From Bombardia bombarda (Eukaryota; Ascomycota; Sordariomycetes; Sordariales; Lasiosphaeriaceae): 64,000 nt of DNA. Within the stretch, counting starts at the first letter, position 1, and every line of letters begins with the position of its first letter. Under the pieces are notes generated by a model. It was not told where the DNA came from, did no database searches, and was given only the letters and a program-made list of their open reading frames with translations. The stretch spans positions 9,238,001 through 9,302,000 of the forward strand of contig JAULSR010000002.1 of assembly GCA_030512295.1 (NCBI GenBank). Direction: 5' to 3'. A program made the position numbers and the translations under genes. Shown here in pieces: positions 1 to 10,784 of the stretch.

Positions 1-996
1 AGCATGCCTCGAAGAGGGGGGTATTGCCTGCTTGGTTCTTGTCATTGATCATCGTAGCAGCCGGTCTAGACTTGTCCTTCAGTAGGACTTTGCACACAGT
101 AACGTTATTGTTTTGTGCTACCCGGTGTAGCAAGTTGTTTCCTTCCGGCTTTGCCACGAGCCAATCCGCGCCTAGATCCATGGCGAGCCGTCGTTTTTGG
201 CTGTGTAGTCGATATATAGGAGTAGGTAAAACCAAAGGAGGACAAAATCCTGTGCTGTTCTATGGAGTTGTAAGATGATGGAGTTGTAAGATGATGGAGT
301 TGTAAGATGTAGGGAGACGGAGGGAAAAGGCTGTGGTCGGGAAGATAAATGGGGTTTCAGTTCAAAGGCCAGCCGCCATGGTACGAATCTGCGGCCACGG
401 TTGCACAGAATTGTTGACATTTGCTGTCGTCCTACGCAGAAGTGGCCAGTGAATGATTTGTTTGCCATCCATGCTGACACACACCCCCTTGCGTCGAACT
501 AGCCCTATTAAACGACGAGTCCAAAATATCCGCGTGTTTGTTTGTTTGTTTGTTTGTTATTGACATTAAACGTCCGGGACGGGCCACGAAGCGACCAAGT
601 CTAAAGCCTGAGACTTGTAGGGACGCACTAAGCCAGGACTGATAACTACTGTGTACAATGCTAATACATATATATATTAGACCTATCAGCCTGCACGGTG
701 ACTCAAGCGTCGTTCCGTGGTGTCTGCAGCATTATTGTTGTCACATGCCGTCGCCCTCAACCCGCGTGTGCGCCTGCTGAGCAGCCAATGAAGTATGGTG
801 TTGACTTATAACAAGCACTGTATTGATGCAGAACTGTTGACGAATGGTGAGCGTGGAAGAAAACACGGTAATTAATACTACTATCTAGTTCTACGGACCT
901 TATTACTAAACATCTCCAACCCTGAGACACAGACGTCCTCATTAGTCTCGTTATTTTTTTTATTTATCATCGCGCCCGCAGTCAACCTGCAAACCA
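1..996. other. Non-coding stretch with two short tandem repeats
   Basis: No open frame here has family-like composition or plausible splice joins. Two simple repeats are visible: about three copies of a 15-bp unit (atggagttgtaagat) at 262-309 and a TTTG run at 535-557. The right end is the 3' flank of the secreted protein gene on the minus strand. Confidence 0.6.
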
Positions 997-2136
997 TTAT
1001 GTCAAGTCTACAGTAACAACACCCGGTGCAGCTTGCAACCCAACAGCCGGCTCAACAATAACATCCCCGGCATAAATGGGATAAATCTCCGCAATCTTGG
1101 GCGTCCCGCCAACCGCACCACCAACGGTGAAGTAAAACTGATCAGTCTCAATGGTCGCCAGGTTGCCCAAATGGTCGTGGAAGCGCATCAAGACAAAGTC
1201 GCTGGCAGCCCCAGTAACCGCACCAGCAGGCTCGGTAGTAACCGAAGTCTGGTTGAAGACCTTGAGCGAGATGTCGGTGATGTAGCTGCCGGGGACCGAC
1301 TTGATGTACAGACCCTGGTACGAGTCCTTGTCGTTGAGCAGCAGGCTGAAGGTGGAAGACGACGATGCAAAGTACGTGGTCTCGTTAAAGTCGATCATGG
1401 CGTCGGCTGGGTGGTCGGCGTCGATAGAGTTGCCGATGGCGAAGGGAAAGAGAGAAAAGCCGCGGGGGTCCTTGCCGGACTTCCAGGGGTTGAGGGTGGG
1501 CGTGGCGGGGACGTCAGTCGAGGTTGGGACGGGGAGGGTGACGGTGGTGACGGTGGGGGTTGGGGTTACGACGGCGCTGGATGTTGAGGTTGAAGTCGGC
1601 ACGACGACAGAAGAGGTGGTGGGTGCGGCGCAGGGGCCGGTGTTGCTGGGGTCGAAGACGGGGTCGTTGGCGTAGATGGGGTAGATGTCGTTGATGATGG
1701 CGGTGGTGCCGCTGGAGGAGCCCGTGACCTCAACGAAGAGGACGTCGCTGTAGACGGCGGGGTATCTGAGCGAGTCGGGGGCGTCATTGTAGAAGAGAAC
1801 GCGGGTGAAGTTGGAGGTGGCTCCGCAGACCTTGCCGACGGTGATTTGCTTGTAGGCGACGCCGTCCGTGGCGCGTTTGAGCACGGCTGAGACGGTGTAG
1901 TCGGTGATGAAGTTGTCCGACGACGACTGGATGTAGAATCCGGCAAAAGTCTGGCCCGAGTTCAACAGAACGGAATAGCGTGGCCCAGTGCTGAGGGCTA
2001 TCTCGGCGTAGGTGCTGGGATCGGCATCAAAGGTCTGCGAGTATCCAAACACTCCACGGCCCCAGCTGTTGAGCTGCTGGGCCGCGGCAGAGCCCGAGAG
2101 CAGCAGAAGCGCTGTGGCAGATGACAAGAGAGACAT
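997..2136 (-). CDS. Secreted protein with a duplicated domain
   Basis: A single-exon gene of 379 residues. The N-terminus is a clear signal peptide (MSLLSSATALLLLSGSAAA, then QQ). The mature part is two related modules of roughly 140 residues (about 20-165 and 215-370) joined by a Ser/Thr/Pro-rich linker (about 172-213) that is probably O-glycosylated. Both modules share LN.W near their start, a SVLLN or SLLLN strand, GFYI/GLYI, FITDYTV/YITDISL, and close with YPIYAND/YPIYAGD, which argues for internal duplication. I see no GPI signal, no catalytic motif and almost no Cys. I do not recognise the family; an extracellular or cell-wall role is inference from the leader and linker alone. Start choice is secure because the leader begins at the first ATG. 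Confidence 0.8.
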   Translation of the reverse strand: MSLLSSATALLLLSGSAAAQQLNSWGRGVFGYSQTFDADPSTYAEIALSTGPRYSVLLNSGQTFAGFYIQSSSDNFITDYTVSAVLKRATDGVAYKQITVGKVCGATSNFTRVLFYNDAPDSLRYPAVYSDVLFVEVTGSSSGTTAIINDIYPIYANDPVFDPSNTGPCAAPTTSSVVVPTSTSTSSAVVTPTPTVTTVTLPVPTSTDVPATPTLNPWKSGKDPRGFSLFPFAIGNSIDADHPADAMIDFNETTYFASSSSTFSLLLNDKDSYQGLYIKSVPGSYITDISLKVFNQTSVTTEPAGAVTGAASDFVLMRFHDHLGNLATIETDQFYFTVGGAVGGTPKIAEIYPIYAGDVIVEPAVGLQAAPGVVTVDLT

Positions 2137-2220
2137 GATGAGGAGGATGATGTAAAGGACGAGAGAGAAGGGTGGGGGTGGGGGGTGAAAGGTTTGAAGA
2201 TTCAGTCGGGACAGAGCATC

Positions 2221-2226
2221 TTTATA
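2221..2226 (-). promoter_or_regulatory. TATA-like box of the duplicated-domain secreted protein
   Basis: TATAAA on the minus strand about 85 bp before the ATG of the secreted protein gene. Position is typical for a fungal TATA box with a short leader; no functional evidence. Confidence 0.35.
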
Positions 2227-3324
2227 ATCACCTCATCTTACATGTAGCTCACGATGTCAGTTTTGAGTTGCCCACTTGCTAGTTGGCCTTGGCTCACTCA
2301 GTTGAAGGCAATGAATGGACCCCCTGCAGGAAGGAATCTGGGCTGAGCAGGGATTCAGGCGTCAACCTTCGGCCACTTTCGATGGCGATTCCACCACAAC
2401 CCCAACTGCTGCCTATTAGCTGCCTATCAAGAGCTGCTAACGACGGGGAGATATACGGTGCTTGAACCTAAGGCTAGGTTGTTAGCATCATCCACTGCCA
2501 GTGGACAGTTGCCCTGTACTTGTACCTAGGGTAACCAATAGGCGAGTACGCTTCTGGGTAGTTGGTCCCGGGCAATGCGGAATTGCGCCACCCCGCTCGA
2601 TCACTCCATGTCGTTCGCATGATCGGATGGATACGAGATGAGAAACGGCAATGGAACCGCATGGTGGATGATGGGGGCCGAATGTGCGGAGAATTATCCC
2701 GTCGGGACTCATGACCAGGATTGACAGCCACTGGTTGCGATGAAAGAAAGACAAAAGGACCGTTCCTGAACTGGCTGAACTGTTCAAACACTCGTTCACA
2801 TCTCGGTGAAGCACGATATTACACTGTAAAGATTCACGTTTGCCGAAATTCCGGGTTGCATGAGTCACCGCGTCGTACGCTAGGGTTCTTATGGAGGATC
2901 GTTTGGTAGCATTCTACATCTTATGGAGTATTCTATAGGTCCCATACCTATTCCAGCCTGTCAACAGCCTTAATGGTACATGTACCTTGCAGACAGTCGC
3001 AGTTGAAACATGCATCCTTGCGACTCAGCGAATTATTGGTCCCAATTGTGGGGTGGTAAGGCAGTGAACAAAAATAAAGAAAACCTCAATAGTAGCAGGG
3101 AGGTTGTCGAACTCAAGGATCTCTGTCGTTACTACATAAGTTGCCGACATCATGTTCACCTTGTAGGGTGACGGTAAAAACCCCCTGATCCATGAAAACA
3201 AGAAATTCTCCACTCAGTACGGATACACTTACCTCAAGCTCCCTCATCCTCTTTCCTGTTCTGGTAAAAGCCGCTGGAATCACTAATCCGGTATCCACAT
3301 CTAGCAACCGGGTGTTATCACGCA
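2227..3324. other. Intergenic, no gene seen
   Basis: Several short frames are open on both strands but none has a leader, a recognisable domain or consistent splice joins. It holds the promoter of the minus-strand secreted protein and the 5' flank of the tRNA. Confidence 0.5.
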
Positions 3325-3396
3325 GCCCGCTTGGCTCAGTGGTAGAGCGTCTCACTAGTAATGAGAAGGTCGCCAGTTCAATTCTGGTAGTGGGCA
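3325..3396 (+). tRNA. tRNA-Thr (anticodon AGU), intronless
   Basis: A 72-nt cloverleaf can be folded by eye. The acceptor stem GCCCGCT pairs with AGTGGGC (one G-U), followed by discriminator A. The D stem is GCTC/GAGC. The anticodon stem TCTCA/TGAGA closes a 7-nt loop CTAGTAA, which gives anticodon AGT. The T stem GCCAG/CTGGT (one G-U) encloses TTCAATT. The A box (TGGCTCAGTGG) and B box (AGTTCAATTCT) are internal, as expected for RNA polymerase III. A T-rich stretch with TTTT follows within about 12 nt. No intron interrupts the anticodon loop and CCA is not encoded, as usual for a nuclear tRNA gene. Confidence 0.95.
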
Positions 3397-3923
3397 TTTG
3401 ATATTCTTTTGGCCATGCATTCGATTTTTGGTGAGCTCAATGTCAAAGTTGTGACCGAAACTGCATTGGCAATCAAGCGGCCGACACGATCGTCGCGATC
3501 CGTTATCCGTAATGTTGCTGGGGATGCTGAAAGCAAGTTGTTTTTGGATTATAATCCTGTAATCCTTCTCTTCTATTATGCATATACGGACCTGTCAATG
3601 CAACTAACTGTTAGGTCAGTCGTGTAGGAAACGTGGAGAAACAATAACTAGCCCCGGTTGAAACCTTTGATCCAGCATTCTTTTTTTTTACATCAGCTAG
3701 CTAACTTATAGGAAAGGAAGAAAGTCCACCTACTTCTACTACCTAAAGTATGTATGAACTGAGGCTGTATGAACTGAGGCGCCAAACAATGTTATAGGAT
3801 CCGCCCCTAGACTAGTAATTCTCTCAACCTCGGTATCATCACAAAAGGACCCATCCTACAAGAAGTAATTCCAATCTGAACTCCCCCCACCAACCCTCCA
3901 AACATCGAACCATACCAAGGTAA
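3397..3923. other. Intergenic with a 15-bp direct repeat
   Basis: No gene seen. Two perfect tandem copies of a 15-bp unit (tgtatgaactgaggc) lie at 3751-3780. Confidence 0.5.
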
Positions 3924-4786
3924 CTACCCCCTCCCAACCCCAAACCACAACCACCCGACCAACTCCAACGTCATCCCCACCAACCCCCTCAACCTCCTCA
4001 CCTCCCCATTCCCCATAACAACCTCAGGAAACCTCTCCTCCTCATAAAACACCCTCATCACCTCCCTCCCCAACTTCCCCCCCGTCTCAGCAGTATGCAA
4101 GAAACTCACCGTCTGCACCAAGCTCACAAAATACAGCCTGACCCCCAGCCCCGGCGCCCCAGACTCCTTCTCCTCCCTCTGCCTCCTCTTATACGTCTTC
4201 GCCAGCGTCTTGACCGTCGTCGGCCCATCGCCCGCATCAGCCAGCATGGCGGCAAACATGCCCGGCTGGAAGGTGTAGTTGTCGCCCTGGCGAAAGTCGA
4301 GCCGGGTGAAGGAGACGTCGTGCTCGATGACATTGTGCTGGCGCATGTCCACGAGGTCGAAGGTGCCGTCAGGATGGCAGAGGGGCTGGAGCTGGTGCGC
4401 GAGTGTGCGCGCAAGGGGGGCGGACATGTGCAGGGCCGTCATGAGGGCGGCTTCGACGCGGGGGAGGGAGATTATTTTGCCGTCGCGGGGTCTGTTATGT
4501 CAGTGTTGATTATGTTTTGTTCGGTATGAATCATGACCGAGTAAGACGGAGAGATTGTTGTCTTTGGGGGTAAGACATGACATCGATTCAATGCTTTGGT
4601 GGCTTACAGGTAGCCCTGGTTTGCGAGCGCGTTCAGGCCTGGACATGGACCGCGGTTGGCAATGTTGCCCCTGACATAAGCGTGGTCCTCCTCTCCCTTG
4701 ATCTTTTCCACCTCCTTGCCGCGGCGGGCTTCGTTTGAGCCGAAGCCGAGGAGACCTCGGAACAGGCCGGTGAGGGTGAGATGCAT
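3924..4786 (-). CDS. Heme-thiolate peroxidase (chloroperoxidase / short unspecific peroxygenase)
   Basis: Two exons, 4786-4608 and 4491-3924, joined across a GTAAGC...CAG intron, give 248 residues, the size of short ascomycete unspecific peroxygenases. Residues 47-49 are the PCP heme-ligand motif (Cys48, in GPCPGLNALANQGYL), followed by PRDGK encoded by exon 2. The EHD motif that binds the structural metal is at 116-118 (IEHDVSFTR). An acidic FYEEERFPE segment near the C-terminus supplies candidates for the catalytic Glu. Enzymes of this family use hydrogen peroxide to halogenate, epoxidise or hydroxylate substrates, usually outside the cell. The N-terminus is only weakly leader-like, so a further upstream exon or an intracellular form is possible. 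It is divergent from the alpha-dioxygenase-like gene. Confidence 0.88.
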
Positions 4787-6144
4787 GACTGACTCGGCTG
4801 TTAAAACCTTTGGTTGGGGGTGATAAAGAAGCTCGAAATCTGCCCTACTGGCCTGTCTGGCCCTAAAATGCTAAGGTATGTACTGCTTTTCCCCTCTTCT
4901 AGGCTCAGTAGGTGGCTTGTACCTTCCTTCAGCAGTCGCTTGAAACTTGGCCCTGAGGTGATCAAGCGTTTGGTTAGGTAGCAGCTGTTGGTTGTTGCCG
5001 GGACTGTTGTGGCTAGAGGTTGGTGTGGAGTGGAAGAGTATTTCCAACAACCTTGGTCCAATGCCCCTGCCTTGGGTTTACATATACCACGGATCCGGCC
5101 AATGGCTGCAGCAGACATAACCAATAATATTGCCTACCCTTAGCCCATACCAGAGCGGATGCAGCCTTGCGGACCAGATGCTTTCTGGTGAGATCCCGCA
5201 CAAGCGGTGCATGTCTCAGCTCTCACGTCAGCCAACCTCCTCGTTGGTTGGCGGCTTCTGATATTGCATTACATCTGTCAAATCAGGACTCATTCCTCGA
5301 CATACTGAGTAATCGATGAACTGCCATTCTGGAGTGACCGTAATCCGTGGCTCAGCTGTCTGTTTGTACATCGGTTGCTTCTCCCTTCAGGATGGCTGAA
5401 GATGTATCACATGGTAGCCATCAACCACTCTCCTGTTATGACGCCTTTGATGCATCATGACCGCTCGGTGACAAACCAAGAGTGAATGATTTCCGTTCCT
5501 GTCCACGTATTTTCGTAGAAACTGTGCGCTAGAAAATACACAGACCGCACGATGCGGGTCGAGAAGCATGTGGTATGTTTCATGTGTCTAAATTGGTTAG
5601 GATCACGAGTCTAGAAAACAGCTTTCCGCAGTCTATACATACCGGCTTGCGTGGCCTACCTTTCGAGGCGGAGGTTGAGCCTATGATTCTGCTCGATCAT
5701 TACAGATGGTTATTATAAATCTCTCGTCATACAACATGTGGCCGCACATTATCGCCGCCGCCCTGCTCATCGGGAGTATTGGCACAGTACACGTACAGTC
5801 AGCACATATTTATCACACTCGCCGACACAATGCTGCTGTGTAAGTCATGCCCACCAATCACAGTCCCCCGCCGGACACCATGATCGTCACATATATGAAT
5901 CTGGAAGCTGTGGGCTGTGCCTCTTATATATCGGCACAGCACTGCATGTCGATGGCTGACGCGGTTTCAATCGTTCGAGTAAAATGCCTGGCATTTCCAA
6001 GACATCTGCGAGCTCAAGACTAAGAATAGAAGTCTGGGATGACTGCCACATAGCACGCATTGATCTGCCCGGATATTAGTATTAATCTGTCACAGCACCT
6101 CGCTTCATTCCCAAGACGGTCGGGGATGGGACTCGCCAGCCATC
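4787..6144. promoter_or_regulatory. Divergent intergenic region between two heme-enzyme genes
   Basis: About 1.36 kb separates the peroxygenase (minus) from the alpha-dioxygenase-like gene (plus). No credible coding frame is seen. It must hold both promoters, but I cannot name a binding site. Confidence 0.4.
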
Positions 6145-8230
6145 ATGGCAACCGAAAATAACACCACGACACCTGCCCAAGAGGAGCAGGAGCTCACACC
6201 CTCCTTCAAGCCAAGCATCGCAGAGCGTCTGGCCATTACCACATTCAAGCAGATCAACAAGGTGACGCCCTGGTACAAGCTGCCCGGCCTCGTGGGCGCA
6301 CTGAACTTGGCTGTCCTGCGCATCGAGCTTCGCCAGTTCAACCTGTACGATGGATACGCGTCGGGTGCTGCTCAGGGCAACTCCATCAATGAGCCCCTGA
6401 CCGACAAGCGATTCCTGGGGGCGCGACACTCGGACGGCAAGTTCAACTCGCTCGAGATGCCCCGGATGGGCTGCACGGGCATGCGCTTCGGTCACAACTT
6501 TCCTCGCCACTTGACCGAGAAGCCGACAGAGGAGGAGCTCATGACGCCCAACCCTAGACTCATCAGCAACGAGTTTATGACGCGACACGAGTTCATCCCC
6601 GCCAAGACCTTGAACATGCTCGCTGCTGCATGGATCCAGTTCCAGACGCACGACTGGTTCAACCATGAAGAGGTGAGCCCCTGTCAGAACAACGGGATGA
6701 TATCATGGAAGTGCTGACACAAAATAGAGCAGCCAACTGGTTGATATCTCTCTTCCCAAGGGTGATGACTGGCCGCACAAAAACATGCAGCTGCACCGCA
6801 CCAAGCCAGACAAGGTCCTGGACCCATCAGACGTCAAGACACCTGGGTATAAAAACAGCAACACGGCCTGGTGGGACGGCTCCCAGATCTATGGCTCAAC
6901 CGAGGCCGTCACCCAGCGCCTGCGCAGCAAGAACCCCGACGGGAAGCTGACAATGGAGAAGGTAGGCCGCGAGACCTTTCTGCCGCGGGACCCCGACAGG
7001 AACGTCCGAACCGGGTTCAACACCAACTGGTGGGTTGGCATGGAGATGCTGCACACGCTGTTTGCGCTCGAACACAATGCCATCTGCGACAAGCTCAAGG
7101 AAGCACATCCTGACTGGACTGGGTGAGATACACTTACCACCGTGATGAAGCCCGCTGAATCTAACCACATGTCGCGGTCCAGAGACCAGATATTCGACAA
7201 AGCCCGCCTGGTCAACTGCGCCCTGATGGCCAAGATCCACACCATCGAGTGGACGCCCGCCATCCTCGCGCACCCGGCCCTCAAGATTGGCATGAACGCC
7301 AACTGGTTTGGCCTCGCCGGCGAAAGACTGACCAAAGCGGCCGCAAAAATCGCCCCGATGAACGAGATCATCCGCGGCATCCCAGGGAGCGGCGTCGACC
7401 AAGACGGAGTCCCATACTCCCTGACCGAGGAGTTTGTTTCCGTCTACCGCATGCACTCGCTCATGCCCGGTACGTTTTTTCCCCCTCTCCCCCACCCATC
7501 CCTCCATTGCCCCCGTACCACTAACACAAAACCCCCCCCAGACGAAATCGCCTTTCACTCCGCCACCACAGGCGCCCACCTCTCCACCATCCCCATGCCC
7601 TCCATGCTCTTCACCGGCGCCCGCACCCCCTTCGAGCCAACCCATACCCCGAACAACCCCAACCACCCCATCACCTTCGCCGACGCCTTCTACTCCTTCG
7701 GCACCGCCAACCCCGGCGCCATCACCACAAACAACTACCCGGCCTTCATGCGCGCCCTCACCACCCCCGACGGCCAGACCCGCGACCTCGGCACCATCGA
7801 CATCCTGCGCGACCGCGAGCGCGGCGTCCCGCGCTACTGCGCCTTCCGCCGGCTCCTGCGTCTGTCGGTGCCCACGACCTTCCTCGAGCTGACCGACGGC
7901 GACGAGGCGCTCGCGGCGCGGCTGTCGAAAGCCTATAATGGCAAGATCGAGCTGGTCGACGCGCTGGTGGGGTCGCATGCCGAAAAGGTGATTCCCGGGT
8001 TTGGGTTCAGCGAGACGGCGTTTCGCGTGTTTATCCTCATGGCGAGCAGAAGGCTGAAGAGCGATCGGTTCATTGCCGGCGCGTGGGGCGAGGAGATGTA
8101 TACGAAGGAGGGGTTCAAGTGGGTGGAGGAGGGCGGGATGAAGGAGGTTTTGGGGAGGCATTTTCCGGAGTTGAGGGCGGTGATGGGGGATGGGAATGCG
8201 TTTGCGCCGTGGGTGGGGGTGGGGAAGTAG
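6145..8230 (+). CDS. Fatty-acid alpha-dioxygenase-like heme peroxidase
   Basis: Four exons (6145-6672, 6728-7122, 7183-7469, 7542-8230) give 632 residues, close to plant alpha-dioxygenases. It belongs to the animal-type heme peroxidase/cyclooxygenase superfamily. The distal heme His is in QFQTHDWFNHEE (His169). The segment AWWDGSQIYGS is characteristic. The YRMHSLMPDEI segment holds the proximal His (His399) and, three residues before it, the Tyr (Tyr396) that carries the catalytic radical in characterised family members. Those enzymes add oxygen to the alpha carbon of fatty acids, giving 2-hydroperoxides that lose CO2 to form aldehydes. There is no signal peptide and no fused P450 domain, so this is not a linoleate diol synthase of the long two-domain type. 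Three short introns with clean GT/AG sites support the model. The substrate is inferred from family only. Confidence 0.88.
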
Positions 8231-8982
8231 AGGTGTGGTTGTTGGCGATGCTGGGGGGGAGTGGATGGGTTGGGGATTAAGGGGTGGGGATTGGGCTTTT
8301 TTTTGTCTTCACTCGGGCCGGATTTTCGTTACTGGTTGGTGGGGCTTGCTGCTGTTCTAGATTTCAAAACGTCTCGTCACCTAGGTACCTTAGGTAGGCA
8401 CCTTCCCTCAGATATCCACCTCAGGTAGGTAAGGTACCTTGGCTTACTTTGGGTACCTGCCTGCCTGCCTATTTCAGGTACCTTACATCAGACGGAATCA
8501 CGCCAATATGGGCATCGTCGTACCTTCCCCCTTCTCACCATTCTGAGGGCAGCTACCTGAACCTTCCTTTTAAGCCGATCGCAACTTCCTACCTAGGTAT
8601 TCGTAGACTGTGCTATCCTTGAAAATGTCTCCCGTTCGCCTCCTTGCAAAACCCGGCGGAAACACTTTCCCCCTCCAAAGTACCAAGCCTTCTTCACATC
8701 TCGCACCTGCGATATCAAGATAAAGTTAATGGAAGTATCACTGTGTACCACAGCAGTCTTACAGCAAGTCTGCTTTCCCATCGCGATGGCGCAACCTGGG
8801 TACGCCTTAACTTTCGCAGAAAAAAATTCTTTTCATCTCGGCATCGTACACTTATAACATCCTCCATCCACCTTTTCGAAGGACAAGACCACTAAGTTGA
8901 CGTTAAACGAGTATCACATTTTTAAATATTCCACACAACTCATAAGCAGCAGATCCCGAGTAGCTTGAGAAATTCTCCAATT
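8231..8982. other. Intergenic with a GGTACCTNAGGTAGG-type quasi-palindromic patch
   Basis: No gene seen. From 8380 to 8490 the sequence is dense in GGTACCT, AGGTAGGT and their complements. It includes a near-inverted arrangement opening with GGTACCTT at 8394 and closing with AAGGTACC near 8441. Patches of this kind also occur near 15690 and 33590 in this window. Confidence 0.5.
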
Positions 8983-9355
8983 ACGGAGCCCAATGAATCG
9001 ATCACCTCAAACGCCTAGTTAGACGAGTTCAATCCGTCGAACGCAGAATCCGACAACCCCTTCTCGTTTGTGCCATCGCCATCATCCCAGATCCCGAACA
9101 GCCCAAAAAAGTCCCCCCAACCATTGAGCCCAACGAATCAATCACCTCAAACGCCCAGCCAGACGAGTCCAACCTATCGAGTGTACAGACTGACAACCCC
9201 CCCTCGCTTGTGCCATTACTAGCACTCCAGATCTTAAACAGCCTGAGAACCTTTCTAAATATGGAGGCCAACGGATCGACCACCTCGGACGCCCAGTCAG
9301 ACGAGTCTGATCTGTTGGATACAGATTCCGACATTACCTCCTCGTTTGTGCCATC
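8983..9355. repeat. About 140-bp tandem repeat, three diverged copies
   Basis: Copies begin near 8985, 9125 and 9264, so the period is 139-140 bp. Each carries the same order of short blocks: cca/gcc-aa-gaatc-at/cacctc, gacgcc-cag, gacgagt, then cgac-a-c-cc and ctcg-ttgtgcca. The third copy encodes the N-terminus of the F-box protein (Met-Glu-Ala-Asn...). The first copy has a stop in the equivalent frame (tagttagacgag), so the upstream copies look like decayed duplicates of the start of the gene. Confidence 0.75.
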
Positions 9356-10784
9356 CCAACAAGATCGCTTGTCTGAGCTGCCGAACGAAATCCTTACCAA
9401 GATTTGTGACTTCATTTCTCCAGCTGGGAATGACTCGGCATCCTTGGCAAGATTAGGACAGACAAGCAAAGAGCTTCGCGCCGTTGTTGAGCCATGTTTA
9501 TACCGGCACATAAAGAGTACTTACCTGCCCCTATGGAAGACTGAGTGGCCACATTACTTGAAACCTTCCAGGCCAGGATCACTCAAGGTCCTCATGTTGC
9601 TTCGAACACTGGCCGCGAAACCCCACTGCAAAGAGCATGTTCGGTCCATCGATCTTTTTCGCCATGAATTCTGGTGGATAGAAGCAGATCTTTTCCACCC
9701 CTGCGATGAATGCCACAGAGAGCCATTCAAGGATGCTGACCTCATGGCCCTGGGTTTGATGGAAGGTCGGTTCTACAATGGCTATTGCGAGCACCGCAGC
9801 TATGCCGAGGATGATGCCGCTTTACTCCTGAGTGTAGCCCCAAACGTAACCGAGGCAAAAATCTCGGTAACAGTAACGGAAACCTCGCAAAACCTATTGG
9901 CAAGAGGAATTCATCCATGGAATTCGTCAAACTCTCTCAAAAAACTCGAGCTGGTCTTTCGAACACACTGTGGACATAGACCAGAAGAGACGGACCTTAA
10001 TGACATTGCTGGTTTATGGATCGTCACACCGAACCTCGAGGGACTTACGATTAGCGGTTGCGGAATGGTGAAAGGAGGCCCCAACCTATCGAGCCTCAAG
10101 TCACTAATACTCAACGATTGCTGGTTCACCACCGATGATATCAGTACCGTTCTAGCCAACTTGCCCGAACTGCGCCACTTTAAGAAATTTCATAGCGACG
10201 CTTGCAGTTGGGCGGACGAAAATGCAGACCACATCTTTGAGGATTCAGCACAACCCTCTGAAGTTCTAGCCTGTCTTCTCCCTCTGGCCGCAAGATTGAA
10301 GAGAGTAGTCATCACTCACTGGCATATTTGGCCAGCACCAGACGTATCAAAGCTGATATGGACCTTCAGCCAGTTTCCAGCTCTCAAATCACTTGGCATT
10401 GATATACAAGCACTCTATAGATGTCCCGAGTTCGACTTTGCGACCTTGATCTCCGGTTGTCCAGAGTTAAAGCACTTGTTGATACTCAATATTCTACGCG
10501 AACTCCCTGGTCTTACCAATGTCAGGGCAATCCATGTTTGGAAGGGTTTGGATCGACTCGGAGATGCCATCACACCACATAATCAGTTTCCGGCATTGCG
10601 TAAAGTCCAGCTATTACACGTAAAAAGCAGACAAGCGATGTTTGATTATATGGAAATGCGGGAAGACTTCGATGACGTATTTGCTAACGATATCCTCCGG
10701 TTGAAGTTTGAAAGGGGCGGCGTTGAGTTCACCATTGGCGACCAAGGCTCAACAAAGGGCCCCTGTACACAATTGGACGAGTAG
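9261..10784 (+). CDS. F-box protein with C-terminal leucine-rich region
   Basis: A single exon of 507 residues from the ATG at 9261; the frame is open further upstream only into the repeat copy and has no ATG there. After an acidic Ser/Asp-rich N-terminus, an F-box spans about residues 35-80 (LSELPNEILTKICDFI, then ARLGQTSKELRAVVEPCLYRHI). F-boxes dock on Skp1 in SCF ubiquitin ligases. The remaining 400 residues show irregular leucine-rich repeats (NLEGLTISGCG, SLKSLILNDC, ALKSLGIDIQ, ELKHLLILN) that would present a target-binding surface. The target is unknown. Such genes are numerous and fast-evolving in filamentous fungi. The 5' end lies in a tandem repeat, so start-site variation between strains is likely. 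Confidence 0.85.
   Translation: MEANGSTTSDAQSDESDLLDTDSDITSSFVPSQQDRLSELPNEILTKICDFISPAGNDSASLARLGQTSKELRAVVEPCLYRHIKSTYLPLWKTEWPHYLKPSRPGSLKVLMLLRTLAAKPHCKEHVRSIDLFRHEFWWIEADLFHPCDECHREPFKDADLMALGLMEGRFYNGYCEHRSYAEDDAALLLSVAPNVTEAKISVTVTETSQNLLARGIHPWNSSNSLKKLELVFRTHCGHRPEETDLNDIAGLWIVTPNLEGLTISGCGMVKGGPNLSSLKSLILNDCWFTTDDISTVLANLPELRHFKKFHSDACSWADENADHIFEDSAQPSEVLACLLPLAARLKRVVITHWHIWPAPDVSKLIWTFSQFPALKSLGIDIQALYRCPEFDFATLISGCPELKHLLILNILRELPGLTNVRAIHVWKGLDRLGDAITPHNQFPALRKVQLLHVKSRQAMFDYMEMREDFDDVFANDILRLKFERGGVEFTIGDQGSTKGPCTQLDE

Noticed and set aside
6896..8161. 421-codon open frame on the minus strand
   Set aside because: Shadow of the alpha-dioxygenase-like gene; it would run across two of its introns and has no family likeness.
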